Positions 16,848 through 25,086 are shown, counted from the stretch's first letter. The stretch: DNA of 64,000 nt from Rhizobium croatiense (GCF_019793465.1 NZ_JAILYJ010000011.1:1-64000); one strand, 5' to 3'. The notes: generated by a model from the sequence alone, not told the origin. Program-made: numbers and translations.

Positions 16848-18047
16848 ATGGACGTCATCGCTCAGAATCCGCGCAGCAACGATCCGGTCGAAATGGGCAT
16901 CGCCGCCTATCTCGACGAGATCATTGCGCTTCGCCACGATCTGCACCAATATCCCGAGCTTGCCTTCCAGGAGCTCAGGACCAGCAAGCTCGTGGCATCC
17001 CGCCTCTCCTCCTGGGGCTACGAGGTGGCGACGGGCATTGCCGGCACCGGCATCGTCGCCACCCTCAGGCGCGGGGACGGCAAGAAGCGGATCGGCATTC
17101 GCGCCGACATGGACGCGCTGCCGGTCGAGGAGGCGACCGGACTTGCCTATGCCAGCAGCAATCCCGGCGTCATGCATGCCTGCGGCCATGACGGTCATAC
17201 GTCGATCCTGCTTGCGGCCGCCCGCTATCTCGCAGAATGCGGCAATTTCAGCGGCACGTTGAGCCTGATCTTCCAGCCCGCCGAGGAAATCGGCGCCGGC
17301 GCCCGCAAGATGATCGCCGAAGGCCTGTTCGAACGGTTTCCCGTCGATGCGGTCTTCGGTTTGCACAACTGGCCGGGTGTGCCGGCGGGCCAGTTCGGTT
17401 TCGTCACCGGCCCGGCCATGGCCTCGGTCGATCAGGCGGTGATCAAAATCGTCGGCAAGGGCGGCCACGGCGCCGAGCCGCACCGCGCCGTCGATCCGGT
17501 ACTGGCTTCCGCCTCCTTCATCACCGCGCTGCAAAGCGTCGTCTCGCGCAATGTCGATCCGCAGGACATGGCGGTCGCCACCGTCGGCTCGATCCATGCC
17601 GGCTCCGCCTCGAACGTCATCCCCGAGAGCGTGGAGATGAAGCTCACCATGCGGGCCTTCAGCGAGGAGGTTCGCCGGCTGCTGCAGGAGCGCATTCCAG
17701 CCCTTGCCCGCGCCCAGGCCGAGAGCTTCGGCGCGGCGGCGGATGTGAACTACCGGCTCGGTTTTCCGGCGCTGGTCAATCATCCCAAGGAAACCGCGTT
17801 TGCCCGGGATGTCGCCTATGACGCGCTCGGTCTCGCGGCGATCGAGAAGGATTTCCGGCCGCGGACCGCGAGCGAAGATTTCGCCTTCATGCTGCAAGCC
17901 AATCCCGGCAGCTACCTCTTCGTCGGCAATGGCGACAGCGCGCCTCTCCACAGCGCCCATTACGATTTCAACGACGCGATCATCGCGCCGGCCGCCCGCT
18001 ACTGGGTGCGGCTCGCCGAAACCTTCCTCACTGATGACAACGGGTGA
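16848..18047 (+). CDS. M20-family amidohydrolase (N-acyl amino acid deacylase, SndA/HipO-like)
   Basis: A 399-residue M20D metallopeptidase. Metal-binding motifs visible are RADMDALPVEE (about 85-95), HACGHDGHTS (about 106-115), QPAEEIGAGARKM (about 143-155) and, near the C-terminus, TASEDFAFML. Relatives remove acyl groups from N-acetyl- or N-benzoyl-amino acids. In the B. subtilis 2-succinocysteine pathway a deacylase of this type (SndA/SndB) acts after N-acetylation and oxygenation; the same order of functions is encoded here. It ends four bases into the next frame if that gene uses its GTG start. Confidence 0.9.
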   Translation: MDVIAQNPRSNDPVEMGIAAYLDEIIALRHDLHQYPELAFQELRTSKLVASRLSSWGYEVATGIAGTGIVATLRRGDGKKRIGIRADMDALPVEEATGLAYASSNPGVMHACGHDGHTSILLAAARYLAECGNFSGTLSLIFQPAEEIGAGARKMIAEGLFERFPVDAVFGLHNWPGVPAGQFGFVTGPAMASVDQAVIKIVGKGGHGAEPHRAVDPVLASASFITALQSVVSRNVDPQDMAVATVGSIHAGSASNVIPESVEMKLTMRAFSEEVRRLLQERIPALARAQAESFGAAADVNYRLGFPALVNHPKETAFARDVAYDALGLAAIEKDFRPRTASEDFAFMLQANPGSYLFVGNGDSAPLHSAHYDFNDAIIAPAARYWVRLAETFLTDDNG

Positions 18048-18055
18048 CGAACGAT

Positions 18056-18607
18056 ATGAGCGATACGTTTCTCTATACGAGCCCCCTCGATCCCCGCGCC
18101 AAGCCGCTGATCGATGAATTGATCCACGAATATGACAGCCGCTACGGCACCTATTTCAATGCGGAAGGCGCCGCTGCCGAATTGAACCGCTATCCCCCCG
18201 AAGCTTTCGCGCCGCCTCACGGCAATTTTCTGCTGCTGATCCGCAATGGCGAAACCATCGGCGGCGGCGCCTTCAAGCATTACGACGATCGCACGGCCGA
18301 GTTCAAACGCATCTGGACACGCTCGGACCTGCGCCGCCAGGGCCTTGCCCGCAGCGTACTGGTGGAGCTGGAAGCTCAGGCGGCCCGCCAGGGCTATACC
18401 CGCATCTATCTGACGACCGGTTTCCGCCAGCCCGAGGCCGTCGGTCTCTATCTGAACCACGGTTACACCGCTCTCTTCGACACGGCAGCCGACCCCGAGA
18501 TCTACAAGAGCCTGCCCTTCGAGAAGGACATCACCCATCTCGTTCCGCCGATCTTCGCAACCGAGCCGGCCGAACCGCGCCTGCATGTGGCCGGCGCAAA
18601 TCTCTGA
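18056..18607 (+). CDS. GNAT N-acetyltransferase (SnaA-like by context)
   Basis: About 183 residues of the GNAT fold, with the acetyl-CoA loop LRRQGLARSVLVELE (about 95-109) and a C-terminal VGLYLNHGYTALF. I use the ATG at 18056; the GTG at 18044 overlaps the stop of the deacylase gene and is a real alternative. In the Bacillus ytm/yxe operons the GNAT enzyme acetylates the amino group of the S-substituted cysteine before oxygenation, and the deacylase reverses this later. This gene sits directly after the deacylase, consistent with that role. Confidence 0.85.
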   Translation: MSDTFLYTSPLDPRAKPLIDELIHEYDSRYGTYFNAEGAAAELNRYPPEAFAPPHGNFLLLIRNGETIGGGAFKHYDDRTAEFKRIWTRSDLRRQGLARSVLVELEAQAARQGYTRIYLTTGFRQPEAVGLYLNHGYTALFDTAADPEIYKSLPFEKDITHLVPPIFATEPAEPRLHVAGANL

Positions 18608-18645
18608 AAACGGCAAAGACCGACAATCATAAAAGGGAAGCAAGA

Positions 18646-20421
18646 ATGGCACTGACGACGGATTTCGCCGGCATTGAGCCCGGCGGCAGAACGGCAGAAC
18701 TCAGGCAGGATCATTCCCGTTACCGCATCGTGCCGGCGCGCCATCCCGAGCGGCTGGCGGGCACGATATTCGCTGCCGTCGTCATCGTCGCCGTGCTCTA
18801 TTCCACCTTCACCAATCCGCGCTGGGGTTGGGGCGTCTTTGCCGAATGGTTCTTCGCCGAGCCGGTGCTCGTCGGCCTCGGCAGGACATTGCTCCTGACC
18901 GCGCTTGCCGCCATATCGGGCTCCATCCTCGGAACAGCCTTGGCGCTTGCCCGTGTCTCCAGGTCGCCGCTGCTATCGGGCCTTTCCTGGGGCTATATCT
19001 GGCTGCTGCGCTCGATCCCGATGATCGTGCTGCTGCTGATATTGAACAATCTCGGCTATCTCTATGAAACGATCAGGATCGGCATCCCATTCACCGACAC
19101 GGTGTTGTTCGACTATCCGACCGTACAGCTGCTGACGCCCTTTGCCGCTGCCTACCTCGGCCTCACACTCAACCAGTCGGCCTTCTTCGCCGAAATCGTC
19201 CGCGGCGGCATTCTGTCGGTGGATCATGGGCAGCTGGAGGCCGCAGCCGCACTAGGCCTGCCACGCCGCCGCCAGGCCTTCCGCATCGTGCTGCCGCAGG
19301 CGATGCGCTCGATCCTGCCGACCGGTTTCAACGAGCTCATCGGATTGGCGAAGAACACGTCCGTCGTCTATGTGCTGGCGCTGCCGGAGCTGTTCTACAC
19401 CGTCCAGGTGATCTACCGCCGCAATCTCGAAGTCATTCCGCTGCTGATGGTCGCAACGGTCTGGTATCTGATCATCATGACCGTGCTGTCGGTCGCCCAG
19501 CACTATATCGAGCGCTATTTCTCCAAGGGCGCCGTGCGCAATCCGACACCGCTGCCCTTCCAGTCATTTCTGGAGCGCTTCCGCCGCCCGCTGCCGGCTC
19601 TCGATAGCGCGACCGACAAAGCGCGCAATCTTGGTTTCCATGATGCGACGGCTCTGCGGGCAGGCGGTGCGGTGCGCATCCACGGCATCTCGAAAAGCTT
19701 CGGCTCGCTGAAGGTACTTGACGATGTCGAGCTCAACCTGCCGGCCGGCAGTGTGACCGCCATTCTCGGCCCCTCCGGTTCGGGTAAGTCGACGCTGCTG
19801 CGGTCAATCAATCACCTGGAGCGTGTCGACGACGGCTTCATCTCCATCGACGGCGATTTCGTCGGCTACAGCAGGAAGGGCGATACGCTCTACGAGCTCA
19901 AGGAAAAAGAGATCCTCAAACGCCGCGCCGATATCGGCATGGTCTTCCAGAGCTTCAATCTCTTCCCGCATCTGACCGTGCTCGAAAACCTCATCGAGGC
20001 GCCGATCGAGGTCCGTGGCGCCGGCCGCGAGGACGCCGTGCAGCTGGCGCAGGAACTGCTGGCGCGTGTCGGTCTCAGCGACAAGATCAATGCCTATCCG
20101 CGTCAGCTCTCCGGCGGCCAGCAGCAGCGCGTCGCGATCGCCCGGGCGCTGGCGCTCCGTCCCAAGGTTCTGCTCTTCGACGAGCCGACATCCGCACTCG
20201 ATCCGGAACTCGTCGGCGAGGTGCTCGACGTCATCAAGGAGCTCGCCCGCACCGGCACGACGCTCGTCATCGTCACCCATGAAATCGGTTTTGCCCGCGA
20301 AGTCGCCGATACCGCCATCTTCATGGAAAGTGGCCGCATTCTGGAGGCCGGTCCGCCGGCCCGGATCTTCACGCAAGCGGAGCATCCTCGAACGCGCGAA
20401 TTCCTTGCCAAGGTTCTCTAG
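18646..20421 (+). CDS. Fused permease-ATPase of a polar amino acid (cystine-type) ABC importer
   Basis: A 591-residue fusion. Residues about 40-290 are a HisM/GlnP-type permease with several membrane helices and the EAA loop (EAAAALGLPRRRQAFRIVLPQA region, 198-219). After a linker (about 295-340) comes a complete ABC ATPase with Walker A GPSGSGKST at 375-383, then LSGGQQQR and LLFDEPTSALD. In most amino acid importers, including TcyLMN of B. subtilis, these are separate proteins. The two following genes supply binding proteins. Strong ribosome site (AAGGGAAG). Probable substrate: S-substituted cysteine or a cystine-like compound. Confidence 0.92.
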   Translation: MALTTDFAGIEPGGRTAELRQDHSRYRIVPARHPERLAGTIFAAVVIVAVLYSTFTNPRWGWGVFAEWFFAEPVLVGLGRTLLLTALAAISGSILGTALALARVSRSPLLSGLSWGYIWLLRSIPMIVLLLILNNLGYLYETIRIGIPFTDTVLFDYPTVQLLTPFAAAYLGLTLNQSAFFAEIVRGGILSVDHGQLEAAAALGLPRRRQAFRIVLPQAMRSILPTGFNELIGLAKNTSVVYVLALPELFYTVQVIYRRNLEVIPLLMVATVWYLIIMTVLSVAQHYIERYFSKGAVRNPTPLPFQSFLERFRRPLPALDSATDKARNLGFHDATALRAGGAVRIHGISKSFGSLKVLDDVELNLPAGSVTAILGPSGSGKSTLLRSINHLERVDDGFISIDGDFVGYSRKGDTLYELKEKEILKRRADIGMVFQSFNLFPHLTVLENLIEAPIEVRGAGREDAVQLAQELLARVGLSDKINAYPRQLSGGQQQRVAIARALALRPKVLLFDEPTSALDPELVGEVLDVIKELARTGTTLVIVTHEIGFAREVADTAIFMESGRILEAGPPARIFTQAEHPRTREFLAKVL

Positions 20422-20512
20422 CGCCGAACAGCGCTGGTGAAATGCCGGGCCGCGACGGGCTGCTCCAGTCGAATGACAACAATCACAACCAAAGGACGAA
20501 GTGGAGAAGGGC

Positions 20513-21457
20513 ATGACATTTACCGATAGAGCAAGGCTTCTGATAGCGGGAGCCGTCACCATTGGCGCGATCGGTTTCGGTTCCGCTGAGGCGCAGCAGA
20601 AGTTCGATCTCAGCCCCGAACAGCCGAACCGGCTGCGGGTGGAAAAGAGCGAGAAGCGCATCGCTGAAATCAAGGACTTCAAGTTTGTCGAGAACGGTGT
20701 CTTCACCGTCGGCATCAGCTCGAGCGGCAATCTGCCGCTGCACGACTATGCCTCCGATTCCAAGACGGTCATCGGTTATGACGTCGATCTCGCCCAGGCC
20801 ATTGCCGACAGCCTGGGCCTGAAGCTCAACCTCGTTTCCGTCGCATGGGCCGATTGGCCGCTGGGGCTCACCTCCGGCAAGTTCGATGCGGTGATCTCGA
20901 ACGTCACGGTGACGGAAGAGCGCAAGCAAAAGTTCGATTTCTCGACCTACCGCAAGGATGAGCTCGGTTTCTACGTCAGGGCCAACAACCCGATCACATC
21001 GATCAAGGAGCCGAAGGATATTGCCGGCCTGAAGGTCATCACCGATGCCGGCACCAACCAGGAAAAGATCCTCCTGGAATGGGACCGGCGGAATGTCGCG
21101 GCCGGCCTCAAGCCGATCGAGGTGCAGTATTATGACGATGATGCGGTGAAGGACCTCGCCGTCCAGTCCGGCAGGGCCGACGCCGTCTTCAGCGTCAACG
21201 CCACCCAAGCCTATGCTGCGGGAATCAACGGCAAGACCAAACTTGTCGGCACCGTCAGCGGCGGCTGGCCGATCACCGCCGAGATCGCCGTCACCACACG
21301 CAAGGGCAGCGGTCTGGCGGCTCCCTTGACCGATGTCGTCAACGACCTGATCGCCAGCGGCGCCTATAAGAAGATCCTCGACACCTGGAATCTCGGTCCC
21401 GAGGCGATCGACAAGGCGCAGACCAACCCGCCCGGCCTGCCGAAGAGCGGTTCGTAA
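20513..21457 (+). CDS. Amino acid ABC transporter binding protein 1 (SBP family 3)
   Basis: A 314-residue periplasmic binding protein with a signal peptide (MTFTDRARLLIAGAVTIGAI, cleavage after about AEA). The mature part has the family-3 core: IGYDVDLAQAIADSLGLKLN, then FDAVISNVTVTEERKQKFDF. The ATG at 20513 follows GGAGAAGGG. A close paralogue is encoded next; both mature proteins start DLSP-Q and end TNPPGLPK. Two tandem binding proteins also occur in the B. subtilis ytm operon (TcyJ, TcyK). Ligand presumed to be a cystine-like or S-substituted cysteine. Confidence 0.9.
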   Translation: MTFTDRARLLIAGAVTIGAIGFGSAEAQQKFDLSPEQPNRLRVEKSEKRIAEIKDFKFVENGVFTVGISSSGNLPLHDYASDSKTVIGYDVDLAQAIADSLGLKLNLVSVAWADWPLGLTSGKFDAVISNVTVTEERKQKFDFSTYRKDELGFYVRANNPITSIKEPKDIAGLKVITDAGTNQEKILLEWDRRNVAAGLKPIEVQYYDDDAVKDLAVQSGRADAVFSVNATQAYAAGINGKTKLVGTVSGGWPITAEIAVTTRKGSGLAAPLTDVVNDLIASGAYKKILDTWNLGPEAIDKAQTNPPGLPKSGS

Positions 21458-21464
21458 TGTTTAC

Positions 21465-21496
21465 GGGGCGGACGGCCGTTCGAGCTGGTCCGTCCC
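21465..21496 (+). terminator. Hairpin between the two binding-protein genes
   Basis: GGGGCGGAC (21465-21473) pairs with GTCCGTCCC (21488-21496) over nine pairs including one G-T, with a 14-base loop. No T-run follows. Its presence argues that the second binding protein starts at the GTG at 21529, not at the ATG at 21457. Confidence 0.6.
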
Positions 21497-21528
21497 TGCC
21501 TTTCACTGCAAACGGAGACATATCGAAC

Positions 21529-22467
21529 GTGGCGAATTTTCTTGATATCCGCAGCTTTTTCTTCGCGGCGCTGACGGCAGCCTTGACGAGCCTCAGTGCC
21601 GCCCATGCGGCCGACGATTTTGACCTGAGCCCGCAGCAGTCGGGCAGGCTTCATACCGCCAGGAACGATGCGGCGATCGCCGCGATCCCCAAGGATTTCA
21701 AGTTCGTCACGCCGGGTAAATTCACCATCGCCGTCAGCCCCGGCGGCCCGCCGCTTGCGACCTATGCCACCGACGCCAAAACCGTGGTCGGCGCCGATCC
21801 CGATTACGCCTATGCCATCGCTGACAGCCTCGGCCTGAGGCTGGAGATCGTGCCGGTCGCCTGGATCGACTGGCCGCTCGGCCTCACATCGGGCAAATAT
21901 GATGCCGTCATCTCCAATGTCGGCGTGACCGAGCAGCGCAAGGAGAAGTTCGATTTCTCCACCTATCGCCGGGGTCTGCACGGTTTCTTCGTGAAAGCCG
22001 ATAGTCCCATCACCTCGATCAGGGAGCCGAAGGACGCGGCAGGCCTGAGAATCATCGTCGGTGCCGGCACCAACCAGGAGCGTATCCTGGTCAAGTGGAG
22101 CGACGAAGATATTGCCGCAGGCCTGAAGCCGATCGAGCTGCAATATTACGACGACGAGGCGGCGAGCCTTCTCGCGATGCGTTCCGGGCGGGCCGATGTC
22201 ATCGTTCAGCCGCACGCGCAGCTCGTCTTCATCGCGGCGCGCGACAAGAACATCAAGCGGGTGGGCACGCTGAGCGCCGGCTGGCCGGATCGATCGGACG
22301 TCGCCATCACCACCCGCAAGGGAAGCGGGCTCGCCGATGCGCTGACCACCGCCACCAATGGTCTGATCAAGGACGGTACCTATGCCAGGATTCTCGCTCA
22401 CTGGCACCTTTCCGAGGAAGCTCTGCCGGCATCCGAAACCAATCCGCCCGGTCTGCCGAAATATTGA
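21529..22467 (+). CDS. Amino acid ABC transporter binding protein 2 (SBP family 3)
   Basis: A 312-residue paralogue of the preceding gene. With the GTG start at 21529 (GGAGA nine bases upstream) it begins VANFLDIRSFFFAALTAALT, a good signal peptide ending near AHAAD. An ATG at 21457 overlaps the previous stop but would add 24 poor residues before the signal. The core shares VISNVGVTEQRKEKFDFSTY with its neighbour. Substitutions between the two, such as SSSGNLPLH versus SPGGPPLAT in the first strand region, suggest the pair covers different ligands for the one fused transporter. Confidence 0.88.
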   Translation: MANFLDIRSFFFAALTAALTSLSAAHAADDFDLSPQQSGRLHTARNDAAIAAIPKDFKFVTPGKFTIAVSPGGPPLATYATDAKTVVGADPDYAYAIADSLGLRLEIVPVAWIDWPLGLTSGKYDAVISNVGVTEQRKEKFDFSTYRRGLHGFFVKADSPITSIREPKDAAGLRIIVGAGTNQERILVKWSDEDIAAGLKPIELQYYDDEAASLLAMRSGRADVIVQPHAQLVFIAARDKNIKRVGTLSAGWPDRSDVAITTRKGSGLADALTTATNGLIKDGTYARILAHWHLSEEALPASETNPPGLPKY

Positions 22468-22516
22468 TCGTCGGAAGGCAAGTCATACCCATCAGCCATA
22501 TCGGCTTCCTCACCCC

Positions 22517-22554
22517 GGCGACTATTCCGATGATGATCCCTTGGCGGAATCGCC
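22517..22554 (+). terminator. Imperfect hairpin after the second binding-protein gene
   Basis: GGCGA and TTCCG (22517-22529, with a three-base bulge) pair with CGGAA and TCGCC (22545-22554). It lies in the 200-base gap before the isomerase gene and could stabilise the upstream message. The rest of this gap (22468-22668) shows no gene. Confidence 0.35.
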
Positions 22555-22668
22555 CCGGAGCTCGGATGGAAAGCGCAGCTGGAAATTCGGGCCGCTTCCT
22601 GAAGGACCGTCGGCAGACGACGGCACCTATTCGCCATCAAACAACCATCTCAGGAGGAACATTCGTCA

Positions 22669-23265
22669 GTGACCAAATCGGTGGAATATTTCTTTTCGAT
22701 CGGCTCGCCCTGGTCCCACATCGGCTTCGACGCCTTTACCGAACTGGCGGCGAAGAACGGCGTCGTCGTCACGCCCTATCTGACGACCGTGGTGGAGGAG
22801 AATGGCGGCATCTTCTCGCGCAACCGCCCGGAGATCCGCCGCGCTTATTGGACGCGCGACCTCAAACGCTGGGCGCGCGTGCGCGGCAAGGACTTGCGGC
22901 TCGAACATCGCCCGGAGCTCAGCGATCCGACGCCGGCATCTCTCTTTGTGATCGCTGCCTATCTCGACGGGCAGGATTGGATTGGCGTTAGCAGGGCCCT
23001 GCAGCATGCTTTCTGGAGCGAGGCGAGGGATATCGGCAAGGCTGATGTTCGCGAGGCGATCGTGACAGCAGCAGGTTTCGATGGCGCAGCGCTTCTCCGG
23101 CGCCAAGCCGATGACGACGTCCAGAACAAATGGTCGGCAGACCGCGTGCATGCGCGCGACAGCGGCGTCTTCGGTTTTCCCAGCTATGTCTATGACGGCG
23201 AGCTCTACTGGGGACAGGATAATCTGCCCTTCCTCGAACGCCATCTCCGCGGTGACAGACCGTAA
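22669..23265 (+). CDS. DsbA-like 2-hydroxychromene-2-carboxylate isomerase family protein
   Basis: A 198-residue thioredoxin-fold protein. It starts with YFFSIGSPWSHIGFDAF, in which Ser occupies the position used by glutathione-dependent isomerases and kappa-class glutathione transferases, and ends with GVFGFPSYVYDGELYWGQD (the cis-Pro region, FPSY). The start is GTG with AGGAGG eleven bases upstream. Family members use glutathione to isomerise or transfer. Here it lies in a cluster for S-substituted cysteines, so a glutathione-linked step is plausible but unproven. Confidence 0.85.
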   Translation: MTKSVEYFFSIGSPWSHIGFDAFTELAAKNGVVVTPYLTTVVEENGGIFSRNRPEIRRAYWTRDLKRWARVRGKDLRLEHRPELSDPTPASLFVIAAYLDGQDWIGVSRALQHAFWSEARDIGKADVREAIVTAAGFDGAALLRRQADDDVQNKWSADRVHARDSGVFGFPSYVYDGELYWGQDNLPFLERHLRGDRP

Positions 23266-23330
23266 ACGTCAAGACGAATGTTTTTTCAATCGAACGGCGA
23301 AGGAGAGACGCACATTCCTTTTATCCAGTA

Positions 23331-23349
23331 ATTTTATAGACAATATTTG
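23331..23349 (+). promoter_or_regulatory. Shared TTTATAGA element 2, upstream of the FMN reductase
   Basis: ATTTTATAGACAATATTTG, 43 bases before the FMN reductase ATG. It matches element 1 in the first ten bases and in the ATTTG end, at nearly the same distance from its gene. Confidence 0.45.
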
Positions 23350-23373
23350 AAGCAACCACAGAGAGGAAAAACC

Positions 23374-23934
23374 ATGTCAGGTTTCAAACTCGTCGGCATT
23401 GCCGGCAGCTTCAACCGCCCATCGAAGACACTGGCTCTTGTCCGGCATGTCGCCGAACGCGCCAGCATCAGATACGGCTTTTCGAGCAAAACCTATGATC
23501 TGCACGATCTCGGTCCGTCGCTGGGGCGCGCCTTGTGGCGCAAGGACCTCGACGAGCAGGCCAGGCGTGTCGTCGACGAGATCGTAAGGGCCGATGTGCT
23601 GATTATCGGTTCGCCGACTTACAAGGGCTCCTATCCCGGCCTTTTCAAGCACCTCATCGATCTGATTGATCCTCAGGAGCTTCGCGCGAAGCCGATCATC
23701 ATTACGGCGACCGGCGGCGGTGACCGGCACGCCTTGATGGTCGAGCATCAGCTTCGGCCGCTGTTCGGTTTCTTCATGGCCCATACGCTCCCGACGGCCG
23801 TCTATGCGTCCGATCGTGATTTTGCGGATTACGCGGTCTCATCCGATGCGCTTTCGAACCGCATCGGTGAAGTGGTCGGTGAATTGTCGGCCTTCTTTCC
23901 AGAGGCAAGACCGGCGGTAGCCGCAGCCGAATAA
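23374..23934 (+). CDS. NAD(P)H-dependent FMN reductase (MsuE/SsuE-like)
   Basis: A 186-residue flavodoxin-fold reductase. GIAGSFNRPSKTLALV (about 8-23) is the FMN phosphate loop, and IIGSPTYKGSYPGLFKHLID near 80 is the second flavin site typical of SsuE/MsuE. It reduces FMN for two-component monooxygenases, most likely the two enzymes at 14464 and 15480. The ATG follows AGAGGAAAAACC; an upstream TTG start in frame is less likely. It starts its own unit behind the TTTATAGA element. Confidence 0.9.
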   Translation: MSGFKLVGIAGSFNRPSKTLALVRHVAERASIRYGFSSKTYDLHDLGPSLGRALWRKDLDEQARRVVDEIVRADVLIIGSPTYKGSYPGLFKHLIDLIDPQELRAKPIIITATGGGDRHALMVEHQLRPLFGFFMAHTLPTAVYASDRDFADYAVSSDALSNRIGEVVGELSAFFPEARPAVAAAE

Positions 23935-23968
23935 GGCGCGCCACGAACTTCGTTCTCAGGAGGCAGCG

Positions 23969-24157
23969 ATGGATGATGCAGGCCCGCAGGGATCAAGCGA
24001 GCAAATCTGGAGCGTCTTTGAATTCGCTCGCCGATATCGGTTGGCCAAGCGCGAGGAGAACCGCCTGCTGATGCTCTACGGGCCGACTGCATCGCTGCGC
24101 GATCTTCTTGCCAATGCGCAACGTCATTCGTTCATTCCCCAGTCTGCCGATTCCTGA
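23969..24157 (+). CDS. Small conserved-looking protein of unknown function (62 aa)
   Basis: Sixty-two codons after a perfect AGGAGG ribosome site. The sequence has a helical, charged centre (FEFARRYRLAKREENRLLML) and no membrane segment or signal. I recognise no family. It follows the FMN reductase by 34 bases and is followed by two further very small genes, all with good ribosome sites. The basic/acidic helix could mediate protein or nucleic-acid binding, but nothing proves it. Confidence 0.65.
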   Translation: MDDAGPQGSSEQIWSVFEFARRYRLAKREENRLLMLYGPTASLRDLLANAQRHSFIPQSADS

Positions 24158-24169
24158 CAGGAGGTTCGC

Positions 24170-24331
24170 ATGAAGTTTGATTTCCATTTCTGGCTGACGT
24201 TTGCGATCGCCCGCTTCCGGCGAAACGCGCGGAAGCCTGCAAACGCACTGGTCAACAGCGTCGAAGAGGACCTGTCGGCGCGCGAATACGAGCTCCATTA
24301 TTGGGGTGCAATGCCCGGACTTTGGTATTGA
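24170..24331 (+). CDS. Very small protein of unknown function (53 aa)
   Basis: A 53-residue frame starting MKFDFHFWLTFAIARFRRNA, with CAGGAGG spaced six bases before the ATG, and ending EYELHYWGAMPGLWY. It is unusually rich in aromatic residues at both ends. The first 15 residues could form a short amphipathic or membrane-associated helix. It starts 12 bases after the 62-residue gene. No family recognised. Confidence 0.55.
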   Translation: MKFDFHFWLTFAIARFRRNARKPANALVNSVEEDLSAREYELHYWGAMPGLWY

Positions 24332-24344
24332 GAGGGGTGGCGGG

Positions 24345-24497
24345 ATGGCGATCGTCGTTGAGACCGGCCTCCGTCGGCAGGCTACGAGAAGAGCAACGGG
24401 AAGCGTTATGTCGCAATTCAGGCATGCCGCTGGGATCTGCACGGTCGTTAGTTCCTTCACCTTCCTGTTCGCGCTGGTGATCGGGCTGATCCGATGA
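24345..24497 (+). CDS. Very small single-pass membrane protein (50 aa)
   Basis: Fifty residues: a basic N-terminal half (ETGLRRQATRRATG) followed by a C-terminal hydrophobic helix (ICTVVSSFTFLFALVIGLI) long enough to span the inner membrane. GAGGGG lies just upstream, and the end overlaps the start of the hydrolase gene by four bases (ATGA), a sign of real translation. Function unknown; the layout suggests a C-tail-anchored protein. Confidence 0.55.
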   Translation: MAIVVETGLRRQATRRATGSVMSQFRHAAGICTVVSSFTFLFALVIGLIR

Positions 24498-25075
24498 GCG
24501 AAGTCCTCATTCTCCCCGGATTATTCGGCTCTGGAGAGGGGCATTGGCAAGAGCACTGGCTGCAGGATCAGCCGGGTAGCCGTCGCGTCGCCCAGGACGA
24601 CTGGGATCATCCGGACCTCGACAGCTGGCTGCCGCGATTGGAAGGCGCGCTTGAAGAGGCCCGTGAGGCCTACTTGGTCGCCCATAGTCTCGGATGCCTG
24701 CTCGCCGCCCGGCTGGCCGGTCGAAGCGCTGCCCGGCGCGTGAAAGGGGCACTGCTCGTTGCTCCCTGCGATCTCCCGGCGACGGAAATTCTGCATCCCG
24801 GGCATATCTCGTTCGGCGGCATGCCGACGGCGCCTCTACCATTTCCGAGCATCGTCGTCGGCAGCATGAACGACGTTTACATGACGGTCGATCGGCTGGC
24901 TCTGTTCGGCCGCCTGTGGAAGGCCGAGACCAGGAATATCGGCCTTGCCGGCCACATCAATATCGCCAGCGGTTTTGGCCGCTGGCGAACCGGCTACCGG
25001 CTGCTGGATACCTTGAAGACGCGCGCCGGCGATCGAAGGCGCAACGTTTCCACGCGGCCGGCTTTTGCGATGTGA
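24494..25075 (+). CDS. Alpha/beta hydrolase, RBBP9/YdeN family
   Basis: A 193-residue serine hydrolase of the small RBBP9/YdeN family. It has the opening LILPGLFGSGEGHWQEHW, the nucleophile elbow VAHSLG with Ser65, a VVGSMNDVYM region carrying the acidic residue, and GLAGHIN near the C-terminus with the catalytic His. Substrate unknown. Its start overlaps the preceding membrane mini-protein, so it belongs to the same transcript as the FMN reductase. Confidence 0.88.
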   Translation: MSEVLILPGLFGSGEGHWQEHWLQDQPGSRRVAQDDWDHPDLDSWLPRLEGALEEAREAYLVAHSLGCLLAARLAGRSAARRVKGALLVAPCDLPATEILHPGHISFGGMPTAPLPFPSIVVGSMNDVYMTVDRLALFGRLWKAETRNIGLAGHINIASGFGRWRTGYRLLDTLKTRAGDRRRNVSTRPAFAM

Positions 25076-25086
25076 ACGGAAGCGGA

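Noticed and set aside
15351..17960. 869-codon minus-strand open frame under the monooxygenase and deacylase genes
   Set aside because: Shadow frame: the plus strand carries clear enzyme motifs and strong ribosome sites; the minus product has no recognisable domain.
21457..21528. Upstream ATG start for the second amino acid binding protein
   Set aside because: It would put 24 non-signal residues before a clear signal peptide and place coding sequence in a stable hairpin; GTG at 21529 has a good ribosome site.
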